64,000 bases of DNA. Origin: an uncultured candidate division WPS-2 bacterium (GTDB taxonomy: Bacteria; Vulcanimicrobiota; Vulcanimicrobiia; Vulcanimicrobiales; Vulcanimicrobiaceae). Below the pieces are notes generated by a model. It saw nothing but the letters and a program-made list of their open reading frames with translations, was not told the origin of the DNA and searched no databases. Within the stretch, counting starts at the first letter, position 1. Each line of letters starts with the position of its first letter. The stretch covers positions 18,889-82,888 of the forward strand of contig CALEYW010000086.1 of the NCBI GenBank assembly GCA_937927945.1, given 5' to 3'. This document shows, in pieces, positions 50,736 through 59,886 of the stretch. Position numbers and translations under genes: made by a program.

Positions 50736-51505
50736 CCGCAACCGTCCCGGTCGTGAAAACGAACGGGACCGGCAACGATTTCATCTTGGTCGACGAACGG
50801 ATCGCGCCGCTCGGCGACGCCGTCGCGTTCGCGCGGCGGGTGTGCGATCGGGTCCACGGCGTCGGCGCCGACGGCGTTCTGCTGGTCGGCGCCTCGACGA
50901 GCGCCGACGCCCGCATGCGCGTCATCAACGCCGACGGGTCGGAAGCGGAGATGTGCGGGAACGGAATGCGCTGCGTGGCGCGCTACCTCAGCGAGCACGA
51001 CGGGCTCGAGATCGCGACGGTCGAGACGCTCGCCGGACCGATCGGCACGCGCATCCTCTCGCACGACCCGTATCGCGTTGCGGTCGAGATGGGCGAGCCG
51101 CGGATCGGCGCCGCGCACGACGTCGCCGGCTTCCGCGCGACGCCGGTCGACCTCGGCAACCCGCATGTCGTGATCCGCGTCGCCGACCTCGATCGGATCG
51201 ACCTCGGTGCCGCGGGCCCGCGGATCGAACGCGATCCGCAGTATCCGCACGGAACGAACGTCCACTTCGTCGCACGCGACGGTGACGGCTGGCGCGTGCG
51301 CCATTGGGAGCGCGGAGCCGGCGCGACGCAGGCCTGCGGGACGGGCGCGGTCGCGGTAGCGGCGGTGCTGATCGCGGCGGGCGAGGCGGCCTCACCGGTG
51401 TCGTTGCGCGTCCCCGGCGGAACGCTCGAGGTGCGCTGGACCGCCGGCGAACGCGCGACGCTGGTCGGCGACGCGGTGCGGGAGTTCGAGCGGACCGTCT
51501 CGTGA
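50732..51505 (+). CDS. dapF: Diaminopimelate epimerase
   Basis: The 257-residue enzyme interconverts LL- and meso-diaminopimelate for lysine and peptidoglycan synthesis. The two catalytic cysteines lie in AEMCGNGMRCVARYL and in TQACGTGAVAVAAVL. NGTGNDFILVDER opens the first half. GTG at 50732 overlaps the hfq stop. The radical SAM gene overlaps its stop in turn. meso-DAP synthesis fits a diderm cell wall. Confidence 0.95.
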   Translation: MTATVPVVKTNGTGNDFILVDERIAPLGDAVAFARRVCDRVHGVGADGVLLVGASTSADARMRVINADGSEAEMCGNGMRCVARYLSEHDGLEIATVETLAGPIGTRILSHDPYRVAVEMGEPRIGAAHDVAGFRATPVDLGNPHVVIRVADLDRIDLGAAGPRIERDPQYPHGTNVHFVARDGDGWRVRHWERGAGATQACGTGAVAVAAVLIAAGEAASPVSLRVPGGTLEVRWTAGERATLVGDAVREFERTVS

Positions 51506-52713
51506 TCGGACTCGCGTACACCGACGCGCGCGGGCGGATCTACTTCGATGAGACGCGCACGCCGCTGGCCGACGGCGGAATCGAACGGGCAGCGCTGCGC
51601 GACGAGCTGATCCCCGCGCCGCGCGGCACCGTCACGACTATGCTGCCGGGCCGCTCGCCGCTGCTCGCGGGCGGCCGCGTCGCTGAGCGGCGCACGGCGC
51701 TCGCCGCGCTGCTCCCGGCGGGATACACGCGCCTGCTGCTGCCGGCGTACCGGCACCGGCCGGACGCGCCGCCGCTGCCGCTCTTCGGCTACACGTTCGC
51801 GTGCGTCGTCGACGATGAGCTGTACGTCGCCGCCACGCGCACCGATGAGAGCGAGGATTGGACGCCGCGGTATTTCGGCGAAGGTGAGCTCGACGCGATC
51901 CTCGCGCGCCGTCAGGCGGAAGACCCCCGCAACCGCACGCTCGCGCAGCTGGCGATTTGCTCGCGCGAGTACGGGTGCTTCACCGCGCAGAACGTCTTCT
52001 TGGAACGCGGCGAAGCGGCGCTGCCGGTCTCGCCGAAGTGCAACGCCGCCTGCGTGGGCTGCATCTCCGAACTCGAGCCCGATGCGGGGATGCCCTCACC
52101 GCAGCGGCGGGTCGCCTTCGAGGCCGACGTCGACGACGTCGCCCGCATCGCGATTCGCCACCTCGAACGCGTCCCCGACGGCATCGTCTCGTTCGGCCAA
52201 GGCTGCGAGGGCGAGCCGCTCCTGCGCGTGACGACGATCGAGCGAACGATCGCGAAGATTCGCACCGCGCGCTCGAACGGAATCGTCAACCTGAACACGA
52301 ACGGATCGCTGCCGAATAGCCTGCGCCGCCTCATCGACGCCGGGCTGCAGGCCGTGCGGATCAGCCTGAACTCGTTCCGCCCGAACGTGTACGCGGCGTA
52401 TTACCGGCCGGCCGGCTACGCTCTCGACGACGTCATCGAATCGATGGCGCTCGCGGTCGCGAGCGGGCTGCGGGTCTCGCTGAACCTGCTGACGCACCCC
52501 GGCGTCACCGACGAACGCGCCGAGCTCGAGGCGCTCGAACGCGTCCTGCGCGCGCATCCGGTGACGATGGTCCAGACCCGCACGCTCAACATCGATCCGG
52601 AGCGCTATTTCGCGTCGGTCGGCCGGCCCGTCGATCCGCAAGGGATGCGCGAAGCCCTGCAGCGGATCGAACGGCTCGGCGTCGGCGTGGGCAACTTCAC
52701 CCACACCCACTAG
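51502..52713 (+). CDS. Radical SAM protein of unknown function, dapF-linked
   Basis: The 403-residue protein has a radical SAM core with cysteine triad SPKCNAACVGCISE near residue 180, ahead of VSFGQGCEGEPLLR and VNLNTNGS. A ~175-residue N-terminal extension without known motifs (DARGRIYFDETRTPL, LFGYTFACVVDDELYV) precedes it. GTG at 51502 overlaps the dapF stop. The reaction is unknown. The strict coupling to dapF makes a role in cell-wall or amino-acid chemistry worth testing. It ends 6 bases before a convergent hydrolase gene. Confidence 0.8.
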   Translation: MIGLAYTDARGRIYFDETRTPLADGGIERAALRDELIPAPRGTVTTMLPGRSPLLAGGRVAERRTALAALLPAGYTRLLLPAYRHRPDAPPLPLFGYTFACVVDDELYVAATRTDESEDWTPRYFGEGELDAILARRQAEDPRNRTLAQLAICSREYGCFTAQNVFLERGEAALPVSPKCNAACVGCISELEPDAGMPSPQRRVAFEADVDDVARIAIRHLERVPDGIVSFGQGCEGEPLLRVTTIERTIAKIRTARSNGIVNLNTNGSLPNSLRRLIDAGLQAVRISLNSFRPNVYAAYYRPAGYALDDVIESMALAVASGLRVSLNLLTHPGVTDERAELEALERVLRAHPVTMVQTRTLNIDPERYFASVGRPVDPQGMREALQRIERLGVGVGNFTHTH

Positions 52714-52719
52714 GGAAGG

Positions 52720-53571
52720 CTACGCCGGCGCCGGCACGCCTTCGGTGACCTCGTTCGTCGCGGTCGGGTTCAGCGCCCAATCGAGCGCGTAGTCCGCGAC
52801 GGCTTCCCAACCGTCCACGGCTCCGGTGAAGTGCGGCCGTCCTGGGAACTCCCGGAATGCAGTGATCCCCGGGGATTGGCTGATGAGCTCGAAGTTGGAC
52901 CTGGTATAATCGGGCGGGACCAGGTGATCTGCGCCGCCGGCGATCAGCAGTATCGGAGGCCGGTTGCTTTTCACGTCGACTTTGGCAGCCGAATGCGGGA
53001 CGAAGTTTTCGAACGCGCCCTCGAAAAAGATGCGGTCTGCACATGGAACCGCGTAGCGGTCATACAGTTCCCTTGATGTTTCGTCGGAAACCGTGTTCGT
53101 GAAGGCGTATTGAAATTGCTCCGGGGTGAGCATCGTCGCCTTGCCGAAGTTGAACGGGTTAGCCAGGACGGGAGCTCCTGCCTTGAGCGTGGACAACGGC
53201 AGGGTGAGCACACCCACCGGAGCACCAGGATCGATTCCCACCGCGGCCGATCCCAAACCGCGGTATGCCAAGAGCTGGGCGAACAATCCACCGAACGAGT
53301 GACCCATGATGATCGGCGGGGAATCGAGCGCGCGAATCAACGCCTCGAAGTGATCGAGTACCGTCTTGATATTGAGTCTCGTCAACGGCGTTGGGTCACT
53401 GCGCAGGTCTTCAACGCTGCCTTCCAGCCCCGGCCATCCCGGCGCGAGCACGTTGAAGCCTCGAGCCGAGTACCGGTCCACCCATTTGTCCCAGCTGGAC
53501 CAGGTCAAGAACAGACCGTGGATCAAAACGATGGTGCGAGCGGCGTTTTGGGTTGACGTGTGCGTGTCCAT
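52720..53571 (-). CDS. Alpha/beta hydrolase
   Basis: The 283-residue soluble protein has the alpha/beta hydrolase fold. The oxyanion strand is IVLIHGLFLTWSSW. The nucleophile elbow is IIMGHSFGGLFAQLL (Ser in GHSFGG). An Asp lies in LLIAGGADHLVPPD and the His in EFPGRPHFTGAVDGW, completing the triad. Codon use is somewhat less GC-biased than in neighbours, which may mark recent transfer. Substrate is unknown; relatives include esterases, haloperoxidase-like proteins and lipases. Confidence 0.88.
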   Translation of the reverse strand: MDTHTSTQNAARTIVLIHGLFLTWSSWDKWVDRYSARGFNVLAPGWPGLEGSVEDLRSDPTPLTRLNIKTVLDHFEALIRALDSPPIIMGHSFGGLFAQLLAYRGLGSAAVGIDPGAPVGVLTLPLSTLKAGAPVLANPFNFGKATMLTPEQFQYAFTNTVSDETSRELYDRYAVPCADRIFFEGAFENFVPHSAAKVDVKSNRPPILLIAGGADHLVPPDYTRSNFELISQSPGITAFREFPGRPHFTGAVDGWEAVADYALDWALNPTATNEVTEGVPAPA

Positions 53572-53657
53572 AATCGTAACCGCCTTTGGTACGTCGCGAC
53601 TTCTCCCAGCACGCGCGCCGAGGATGCCTGCTTAGCGAGCGCTCTCATCCGCCTTTG

Positions 53658-54560
53658 TTAGGGCGTGGGCGTCTCGACGGGCCCGGTGACCGGCGTCGCG
53701 ACCGGCTGGTGCGGATGGTGGCCGCCGTGGTGCGCGTGACGGCCGTGCTGCACGACGTCGCCGCCGACGGCCAGTTCGTGCGCGTGCGTCGTCACGTCGA
53801 CGCCGTTGCCGCTGGCGCGCAGCGTCGTCGCGATCGAGCCGCCGTTCTGGTTCGACGCGCTCACCACGACCGAACCGTCGGCATTTTCGCCGACCGTCTC
53901 GCCGCCGGAGAGCGTCACCGTTTGGCCCTTGGCCAGCGCGACCGATTGACCGCCGCTGGTGATCGCGAACGAACCGTCGCGCTGCATCGTGATGCTGTCG
54001 CTGCCGAAGTTCGCGTGCACGGTCGCCGAATCGTTGTAGGTCACGCCGTTTGTGCTCGGCTGCGTCACGGTGGTTGAGACGCGATACCCGCCCGCGATCG
54101 CCCGGGAGCTCACCAGGTCGTCGTGCGCGGTCATGCTGTCGTAGTGCTCGTCGACGTTTTGCGTACCGGCGGCGGTTTCGCGCGTCCCGGTCTCGGCCAG
54201 ATGCGGATCGCCGGTCGAACTGATGTCGACGTCGGCGAAGCGCTGCTGCGGACCGCCCGTTCCGGGCGGCGGCTGCGTTCCCGGCGTCGTGCCCGCCGGC
54301 GTGCCGAGCCCGTTGGTGAACGCGCCGAAGAGCTGGCCGAGCAGTCCGACGATCGATTGCAGCAGCGTCCACATCGTGGCGGAGGGATCGGCGCTGCCCG
54401 GGCTGCCGGTGGGGACGGCGGTGGATCGCCACCATGACGAGCTCACGCCGTCGGAAGCTGCTGCCGGCAGCGATCCGGCGATCCCGCCGTCAGCCGGCGA
54501 GCGCCCGAGGTTCAAGGACGAAAGAATCGGGCCGAAGCCCGGCCATTGCGGCTGGATCAT
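53658..54560 (-). CDS. GDPHL-motif protein with His-rich tail
   Basis: The 300-residue protein (ATG at 54560; an earlier in-frame start at 54602 adds 14 residues) is unlike any family I can name. After an N-terminal region with Pro/Gly linkers (GTPAGTTPGTQPPPGTGGP), STGDPHLAETGTRET recalls the GDPH opening of VWD-type domains. A beta-rich stretch follows with SDSITMQRDGSFAITSGGQS and AKGQTVTLSGGETVGENADG. The tail contains HGRHAHHGGHHPHQ, a likely metal-binding or acid-sensing segment. It is presumably exported, though no clear signal peptide is seen. Confidence 0.55.
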   Translation of the reverse strand: MIQPQWPGFGPILSSLNLGRSPADGGIAGSLPAAASDGVSSSWWRSTAVPTGSPGSADPSATMWTLLQSIVGLLGQLFGAFTNGLGTPAGTTPGTQPPPGTGGPQQRFADVDISSTGDPHLAETGTRETAAGTQNVDEHYDSMTAHDDLVSSRAIAGGYRVSTTVTQPSTNGVTYNDSATVHANFGSDSITMQRDGSFAITSGGQSVALAKGQTVTLSGGETVGENADGSVVVSASNQNGGSIATTLRASGNGVDVTTHAHELAVGGDVVQHGRHAHHGGHHPHQPVATPVTGPVETPTP

Positions 54561-54628
54561 CGCTGGCGTCGTCTCCAAGGAAGGGGTGCGCCCTCCCCTC
54601 ACGCCGCGCGCCGCGTTCGGCTAGTGCT

Positions 54629-55306
54629 TTACGCGCCGACGATCGCCGAGCAGACGCCGGGCCGGGTCTCGCGCTTGATCATCGCGATCACGTCGTCGCC
54701 GCGCTGCAGGGTCGTCTCTCCGTTGGGAACGACGACGTCGCCGCCGCCGCGATCGACCGCGACGATCACGCTGCCGCGCGGGAGCGCAACGTCGGCGATG
54801 CGCTTACCGCGCGCGGGGCTGTCCTCGGCGATGCGCAATTGCACCAGCTCCAGATCGCCGTGGCCGATCTTGGCGAGGTGCTCGAGATGCGCCGCGTTCA
54901 CGTTGACCCGCTCATCGATCATCTCGAGGATGATCTCGGTCGACGAGATCACCGATACCGGTTTGTCCGCGTCCAGCGATTCGAAGATCAGCTTGTTCTT
55001 CGGGTTGTTCACCCGCGCGATGCAGCGGGCCGAGGAGTGCTTCTTGGTGATGATGCAGACCACCAGATTGTCTTCGTCGTCACCCGTGTCGGCGACGACG
55101 ACGTCGGCGCGCTGCACGCCGGCCTGCATCAAGATGTTCGGATCGCAGCCGTCGCCGACGATCGCAACGTCGCTCTCGAGCAAGTTGGTCATCATCTGCG
55201 CTTTGCGCGCATCCTTTTCGATGACCACGACCTCGTGCTGCTGCTTGATCAGCCCGCGTGCAAGATACGTGCCGACCTTGCCGCCGCCGACGATGAGAAT
55301 GAACAC
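54629..55306 (-). CDS. TrkA/KtrA-type RCK potassium channel regulatory protein (copy 1)
   Basis: The 225-residue protein has an N-terminal RCK_N Rossmann domain that binds NAD or ATP (ILIVGGGKVGTYLARGLI, then VVIEKD) and a C-terminal RCK_C (TrkA_C) domain (LRIAEDSPARGKRIADVALP). It would gate a TrkH/KtrB-type K+ channel. It follows the paralogous gene by 3 bases. No channel gene lies in the window. Confidence 0.9.
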   Translation of the reverse strand: MFILIVGGGKVGTYLARGLIKQQHEVVVIEKDARKAQMMTNLLESDVAIVGDGCDPNILMQAGVQRADVVVADTGDDEDNLVVCIITKKHSSARCIARVNNPKNKLIFESLDADKPVSVISSTEIILEMIDERVNVNAAHLEHLAKIGHGDLELVQLRIAEDSPARGKRIADVALPRGSVIVAVDRGGGDVVVPNGETTLQRGDDVIAMIKRETRPGVCSAIVGA

Positions 55307-55309
55307 CGT

Positions 55310-55984
55310 TTACGCCGTCAGCCGTGCTTCGGCCCGGGCGGCCGAGAAGGCCGAGGCGAACTGCGAGAGCGCGTCGGGCGCGACGATCGCGTTGATCTCG
55401 TCGCCCTCCACCAGCACGTCGCTGGGCGAGGCGATGCTGACGCTGCCGAGCCGGCGGATGGCGGCGATGCGGATCTTCCCGTCCACCTCAACGTCCTCGA
55501 CCCGTTTGCCGGCTTGCGCCCGGGTCACCGTCGCGACCAGCGAGCTCAGTTTGCCGAAATCGAATGATGGTACGCTAGCGTACGCAACGTCTTGCAGCCG
55601 GTCGCGGATGATCTGCGCGCCGATCGTCGTCGGCGAGAACGTCTCGATCCCGAGTTCGCGGTAGAGCTGGCCCCGCGGGGGATCGTAGATGCGCGCGACG
55701 ATCTTGGGGATGCGAAACATCTTCTGCGCGATCAGTGCCGCCATCACGTTGCGGTTGTCGCCGTCGGTGACGGCAACGAAGCCGTCCGCCCGCTCGGCGC
55801 CGGCGCGCTTGAGCACGTCGTAGTCGATTCCCGTCCCGACCTCGACTTGACCACCGAAGCGGTTGCCCAGCCGCTTGAACGCAGCGGGGTTCTCGTCCAC
55901 GACAACGACGTCGTGCTTGTCGGCGACGAGCAGTTTGGCGAGGGTCGAACCCACGCGTCCGCAACCGACGATCAGGTATCTCAT
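55310..55984 (-). CDS. TrkA/KtrA-type RCK potassium channel regulatory protein (copy 2)
   Basis: The 224-residue protein has the same two-domain architecture as its neighbour: YLIVGCGRVGSTLAKLLVA and VVVDENPAAFKRLG (RCK_N), then a TrkA_C domain near residues 135-215. E. coli TrkA carries two such units in one chain; here they are two separate adjacent genes, which probably form a heteromeric gating ring. The gene is about 100 bases from the divergent tRNA-Pro. Confidence 0.9.
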   Translation of the reverse strand: MRYLIVGCGRVGSTLAKLLVADKHDVVVVDENPAAFKRLGNRFGGQVEVGTGIDYDVLKRAGAERADGFVAVTDGDNRNVMAALIAQKMFRIPKIVARIYDPPRGQLYRELGIETFSPTTIGAQIIRDRLQDVAYASVPSFDFGKLSSLVATVTRAQAGKRVEDVEVDGKIRIAAIRRLGSVSIASPSDVLVEGDEINAIVAPDALSQFASAFSAARAEARLTA

Positions 55985-56082
55985 GGGGCTTTTATCGGAT
56001 TCGTTGTCGAAAGCGTTGTTCCCGCGCTGGCAGGAGAGGGGTTCCGCTTTCAGAATTCGGGTGTTTTGGTTCCAAGCGGTTA

Positions 56083-56159
56083 CGGGGCGTAGCTCAGCTT
56101 GGTAGAGCGCTGCGTTCGGGACGCAGAGGTCACAGGTTCAAATCCTGCCGCCCCGACCA
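56083..56159 (+). tRNA. tRNA-Pro (anticodon CGG)
   Basis: The 77-base cloverleaf starts CGGGGCG and ends CGCCCCGACCA, with CCA encoded. The anticodon loop is TTCGGGA inside the stem CTGCG/CGCAG, giving CGG for CCG codons. The T-arm contains GGTTCAAATCC. It is an ordinary single tRNA gene with no adjacent tRNA. Confidence 0.97.
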
Positions 56160-56183
56160 TTTCCTTATCCCTGCGGGCCGCCG

Positions 56184-56567
56184 TTGTTCTCTCGATTCAG
56201 CCCAGCCGCCCGACGCGTGCTCCGAGCAGCGGAGCAAGAGTGCCGGAATCACAACCACTATTACGTGGGCGCCGAGCACATGCTGTCCGCATTGCTCGAG
56301 GAGCACGACGCGAGCGTCGACACGCTCCTCGCCGCGGACGGTATCGAGCCCTCGCAGGTGCACGCGGAGATCAAGCGTGCGCTGGGCACCGGCGAAGGCC
56401 GGACCTGGGAGGGAATCTTGGTGACACCTCGCGTCCGAAAGATTGTAGAGATCGCTGAACGGCTGGCCGGGGATCGCCTGGTGGAGCCCATCGATCTCTT
56501 TGCGGCGATCCGCGCCGAGGGCGGCGGGCTCGCGGCCGACATCTTGAGGCGTGCATGGCACAGCTGA
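56184..56567 (+). CDS. Stand-alone Clp N-domain protein
   Basis: The 127-residue protein consists of two Clp_N repeats: FSRFSPAARRVLRAAEQECR with YVGAEHMLSALLEEHDASVD, and TPRVRKIVEIAERLAGDRLV with EPIDLFAAIRAEGGGLAADI. It lacks the AAA+ domains of ClpA/ClpC. Such free N domains may act as adaptor-like or substrate-sequestering proteins. The best start is TTG at 56184, 25 bases after the tRNA; no ribosome site is obvious. dedA overlaps its end by 13 bases. Confidence 0.75.
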   Translation: MFSRFSPAARRVLRAAEQECRNHNHYYVGAEHMLSALLEEHDASVDTLLAADGIEPSQVHAEIKRALGTGEGRTWEGILVTPRVRKIVEIAERLAGDRLVEPIDLFAAIRAEGGGLAADILRRAWHS

Positions 56568-57199
56568 CCAACGTCTTCCACGATCTCGTCGTCCACTTCG
56601 GCTACGTCGGGCTCTTCATCGTCATGTTCTTGGGCAACATGGGCGCGCCGGCGGGGACCGAGCTCGTCATGCCGACGGCCGGCGCGCTCGCGGCGACGGG
56701 ACACTTCCCCAGCCTGCCGGGCCTTCCGGGATGGGTCTTGGTCGGGATCGTCGGTACGATCGCCGAGGTCTGCGGCGCGACGGCGCTCTACGCGGTCGGC
56801 TACTACGGGGGCGTCCCGGTCCTCGAGCGGTACGGCAAATACATCGGCTTCAAACATAGCGCGCTCGAAAAGGTGCACTATTTCTACGAGCGCTTCGGCA
56901 CGATCACGGTGTTCTGGTGCCGCTTCATTCCGTTCGTGCGCGGGGTGGCGTCGTTTCCGGCCGGGATCTCGCGCATGCAGAAGCGGTACTTCATCGGCTA
57001 CACGGCGCTCGGGTCGGCGATCTTCTGCTTCGGCTTGGCGTACCTCGGCAACGCGGCCGGAAACAATTTCGACACGATTCTGCCGGCCCTGCACAAGGTG
57101 ACGCTCGCCGTCGTGATCGTCGTGGTCCTTGCGTTGGTCGGCGGCGTCGTCTGGTGGCGCCTGTGGGCGAAGAAGGTTGGAGCCGACGATCTCGCGTGA
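56555..57199 (+). CDS. DedA family membrane protein
   Basis: The 214-residue integral membrane protein is of the DedA/DUF805-like flippase family. GNMGAPAGTELVMPTAGALA is the re-entrant loop. FWCRFIPFVRGVASFPAGIS is the second loop with the conserved FxxxR and G residues. Members are linked to undecaprenyl-phosphate recycling or phospholipid transport. The ATG overlaps the clpN-like gene. The esterase gene may overlap its end. Confidence 0.88.
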   Translation: MAQLTNVFHDLVVHFGYVGLFIVMFLGNMGAPAGTELVMPTAGALAATGHFPSLPGLPGWVLVGIVGTIAEVCGATALYAVGYYGGVPVLERYGKYIGFKHSALEKVHYFYERFGTITVFWCRFIPFVRGVASFPAGISRMQKRYFIGYTALGSAIFCFGLAYLGNAAGNNFDTILPALHKVTLAVVIVVVLALVGGVVWWRLWAKKVGADDLA

Positions 57200-57824
57200 C
57201 CGGCTGGACGTCGCGGCCCCGGCGCTGTGGCGCCGGGCGGCCGGGACGAAGCGGGGACCGTTGGTCGTGCTGCTGCACGGCCACGGCGTCGACGAGAACG
57301 ACCTGTTCTCTCTGGCCGACCTCTTTCCGCGCACGGCATCGGTCGCGGCGCTGCGCGGGCCGATCGCCGCTGACGGCGGCTTCCGCTGGTACGCCCATCA
57401 CGAAATCGGTCGCCCGCTCGCTGCTTCGATCGCCGCAGGGATGACCTACGTCGAGACCTGGCTCGAGAGCGCGGCGGGCGGAACGTCGGGCATCTGGCTG
57501 GCCGGGTTCTCGGGCGGCGCGACGATCGCCGGCGCATTGCTGCTACGGGACCCGCGGCGCTATGCCGGCGTCGCGATGCTGCACGGTGCCTTACCCTTCG
57601 ATGCGGGCGTCACGGTCGAACCGAACCGGCTGGCCGGCTGTCACGTCTTCTACGGCTACGGCGAGCGCGACGCGGTCATTCCCCCGGCGCTCGTGGTGCG
57701 CTCGCGCGACTATCTGCGCGATGCGAGCGGTGCCGAAGCCGAAATTCACGGCTATCGAGCAGGGCACGAGATCCCGGCGGCCGAGCAGCGCGATCTCTCG
57801 CGGTGGTTCGGCGCCCTCACCTGA
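57177..57824 (+). CDS. Phospholipase/carboxylesterase (alpha/beta hydrolase)
   Basis: The protein of about 215 residues is of the phospholipase/carboxylesterase family. The oxyanion strand LVVLLHGHGVDENDL opens the fold. The nucleophile elbow is WLAGFSGGATIAGALLLRD (Ser in GFSGG). YGYGERDAVIPP gives the Asp, and RAGHEIPA gives the His. The start is uncertain: a TTG at 57177 inside the dedA end is the first in-frame candidate with enough N-terminus, and no ATG or GTG is suitable. It ends 21 bases before uvrC. Confidence 0.8.
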   Translation: MEPTISRDRLDVAAPALWRRAAGTKRGPLVVLLHGHGVDENDLFSLADLFPRTASVAALRGPIAADGGFRWYAHHEIGRPLAASIAAGMTYVETWLESAAGGTSGIWLAGFSGGATIAGALLLRDPRRYAGVAMLHGALPFDAGVTVEPNRLAGCHVFYGYGERDAVIPPALVVRSRDYLRDASGAEAEIHGYRAGHEIPAAEQRDLSRWFGALT

Positions 57825-57845
57825 ATACCGTATCATTTAGGGACG

Positions 57846-59876
57846 ATGGCCATCGCTGAACCGACGCGGCTCGAACGCACGCTCTCCCAGCTTCCCGACC
57901 AGCCCGGCGTCTACCAGATGATCGGGGCGGACGGTCACATCCTCTACATCGGGAAGGCCGTCTCGCTGCGCAACCGGGTGCGCTCGTACTTTCAGGATTC
58001 GGCGGCGCACACGTACTTCACGCAGAAGATGGTCGAGCGGGTCGCCGACGTGCGCACGATCGTCGTCACGAACGAAATCGAAGCGCTGATCCTCGAAGCG
58101 AACCTCATCAAGCGCCACCAGCCCCCGTTCAACGTGCGACTGCGCGACGACAAGCGGTTCCCGTATCTGAAGGTCACGAACGAGGCCTTCCCGCGCGTCG
58201 TCTTCACCCGCGTGGTGAAGGACGACGGCGCGCGCTACTTCGGGCCGTACACCAACGCGCACGGGTTGCGCGAGCTGATCGACCTGGTGCGGATCGTCTT
58301 CCCGCTGCGCACCTGCCGCGAACCGATCGACGGCAAGCGCAAGCGGCCGTGCCTGCAGTACCACATCAAGCGCTGTCTCGCGCCGTGCGTCGGCTATCAG
58401 TCCGAGGACGACTACGACCGGCTCGTCGACGAAGTGACGCTGTTCCTCGAAGGGCACTTCGATCCGCTGATGGACCGGCTGCAGCGCGAGATGACCGACG
58501 CGGCGGAGCACTACAACTTCGAGGCCGCGGCGCGTCTGCGCGATCGCATCATCGCCGTCCGCCGCACGATCGAAGCGCAGAAGGTCGTCTGGCGCTCGCG
58601 GATCGACGTCGACATGATGGCGGTCGCCCGCGCGCAAGGTCAAGCGTGCGTCCAAGTCTTTCTCGTGCGCGACGGCAAGCTGCTGGGCCAGGAATACTTC
58701 ATCCTCGAGGGCGCCGCCGACACGAGCGACGCCGAGCTCTTCTCCGAGTTTCTGAAGCAATTCTACACGTCGCGAACTGGAAATTTCGGGATGGGCAGTG
58801 CGCTCGACGCAGAGACGACCGGCTCGCCGCTGGCGTTGCGCGGCGCGCGCGACCAGCAGGCACCGGTGGCGGTGAAAGCGCGCGCGCGCCGGCGCGCCGG
58901 GTTCGAAGCGGCGGTTCCGAAAGAGATCATGGTCGAGTCGCTGCCGGACGACGCGGGACTGATCGAAGCGTGGCTGACCGAGATCAAGGGCCAGCGCGTG
59001 CGCGTGCTGGTTCCGCAGCGCGGCGAGCGCCGCGAGTACCTCGCGCTGGTGAAGCAGAACGCGGAGCAGAACCTGCGCGCGTTCTTGGTGCATCAGGAAG
59101 CGACCGAGAGCGCGTCGGCGAGCGCGCTCACCGAACTGGCCGCGGTGCTCGATTTGCCCGGTCCGCCGCACCGCATCGAGTGCTACGACATCTCGAACAT
59201 CCAAGGGACGAACTCCGTCGCGTCGATGGTCGTCTTCATCGAAGGGCGGCCGAAGAAGAGCGACTATCGCCACTTCAACATCCAAGCGGTCGAGGGCCCC
59301 GACGACTTCGCCTCGATGGCGGAGACGCTGCGCCGCCGGCTGCGCTATCTGCGCCAGGACGCGGACCGGCCGCCGGTGGCGGACAACGACGTCGCGACGA
59401 AGGCGATCGAAGCGCAGGCGCGCAAGCGCGAGCGCTTTCACGAGAAGCCCGACTTGCTGCTGATCGACGGCGGCAAGGGGCAGCTGAACGCGGTCGTCGA
59501 GGTGATGCGCGAACTCGACATGTGGGGCATCCCGGTCGCGGGTCTGGCAAAAGAGCACGAGTGGCTGTTCTTGCCGGGAAACGGCGAGCCGATCGTGCTG
59601 CCGCCGAACTCGCCGGGACTGCACCTGGTCATGCGCATCCGCGACGAGGCGCACCGCTTCGCGATCACGCATCATCGAAATAAACGCGGCAAGGCGATGA
59701 CCAAGTCGGTGCTCGACACGCTCGACGGCGTAGGGCCGGTCCGCAAGAAGCGCTTGATGACGGTCTTTGGTTCGGTCGGTGCGATCAAGCGTGCGTCCGT
59801 CGACGAGATCGCCGCGGTCAAAGGAATGACACCGGCGCTGGCTTCGTCGGTGAAGGCGGCGCTCGGAGGATCGTGA
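57846..59876 (+). CDS. uvrC: Excinuclease ABC subunit UvrC
   Basis: The 676-residue nuclease makes both incisions in nucleotide excision repair. The GIY-YIG domain is at the start (GVYQMIGADGHILYIGKAV, then NRVRSYF). A UVR domain lies near residues 205-240. The UvrC endonuclease domain includes ECYDISNIQGTNSVASMVVF, and a C-terminal helix-hairpin-helix includes LDTLDGVGPVRKKRLMT. A -10-like TATCAT (57831-57836) ends 9 bases before the ATG, which would give an almost leaderless message. Confidence 0.96.
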   Translation: MAIAEPTRLERTLSQLPDQPGVYQMIGADGHILYIGKAVSLRNRVRSYFQDSAAHTYFTQKMVERVADVRTIVVTNEIEALILEANLIKRHQPPFNVRLRDDKRFPYLKVTNEAFPRVVFTRVVKDDGARYFGPYTNAHGLRELIDLVRIVFPLRTCREPIDGKRKRPCLQYHIKRCLAPCVGYQSEDDYDRLVDEVTLFLEGHFDPLMDRLQREMTDAAEHYNFEAAARLRDRIIAVRRTIEAQKVVWRSRIDVDMMAVARAQGQACVQVFLVRDGKLLGQEYFILEGAADTSDAELFSEFLKQFYTSRTGNFGMGSALDAETTGSPLALRGARDQQAPVAVKARARRRAGFEAAVPKEIMVESLPDDAGLIEAWLTEIKGQRVRVLVPQRGERREYLALVKQNAEQNLRAFLVHQEATESASASALTELAAVLDLPGPPHRIECYDISNIQGTNSVASMVVFIEGRPKKSDYRHFNIQAVEGPDDFASMAETLRRRLRYLRQDADRPPVADNDVATKAIEAQARKRERFHEKPDLLLIDGGKGQLNAVVEVMRELDMWGIPVAGLAKEHEWLFLPGNGEPIVLPPNSPGLHLVMRIRDEAHRFAITHHRNKRGKAMTKSVLDTLDGVGPVRKKRLMTVFGSVGAIKRASVDEIAAVKGMTPALASSVKAALGGS

Positions 59877-59886
59877 AGGAGCCGGC

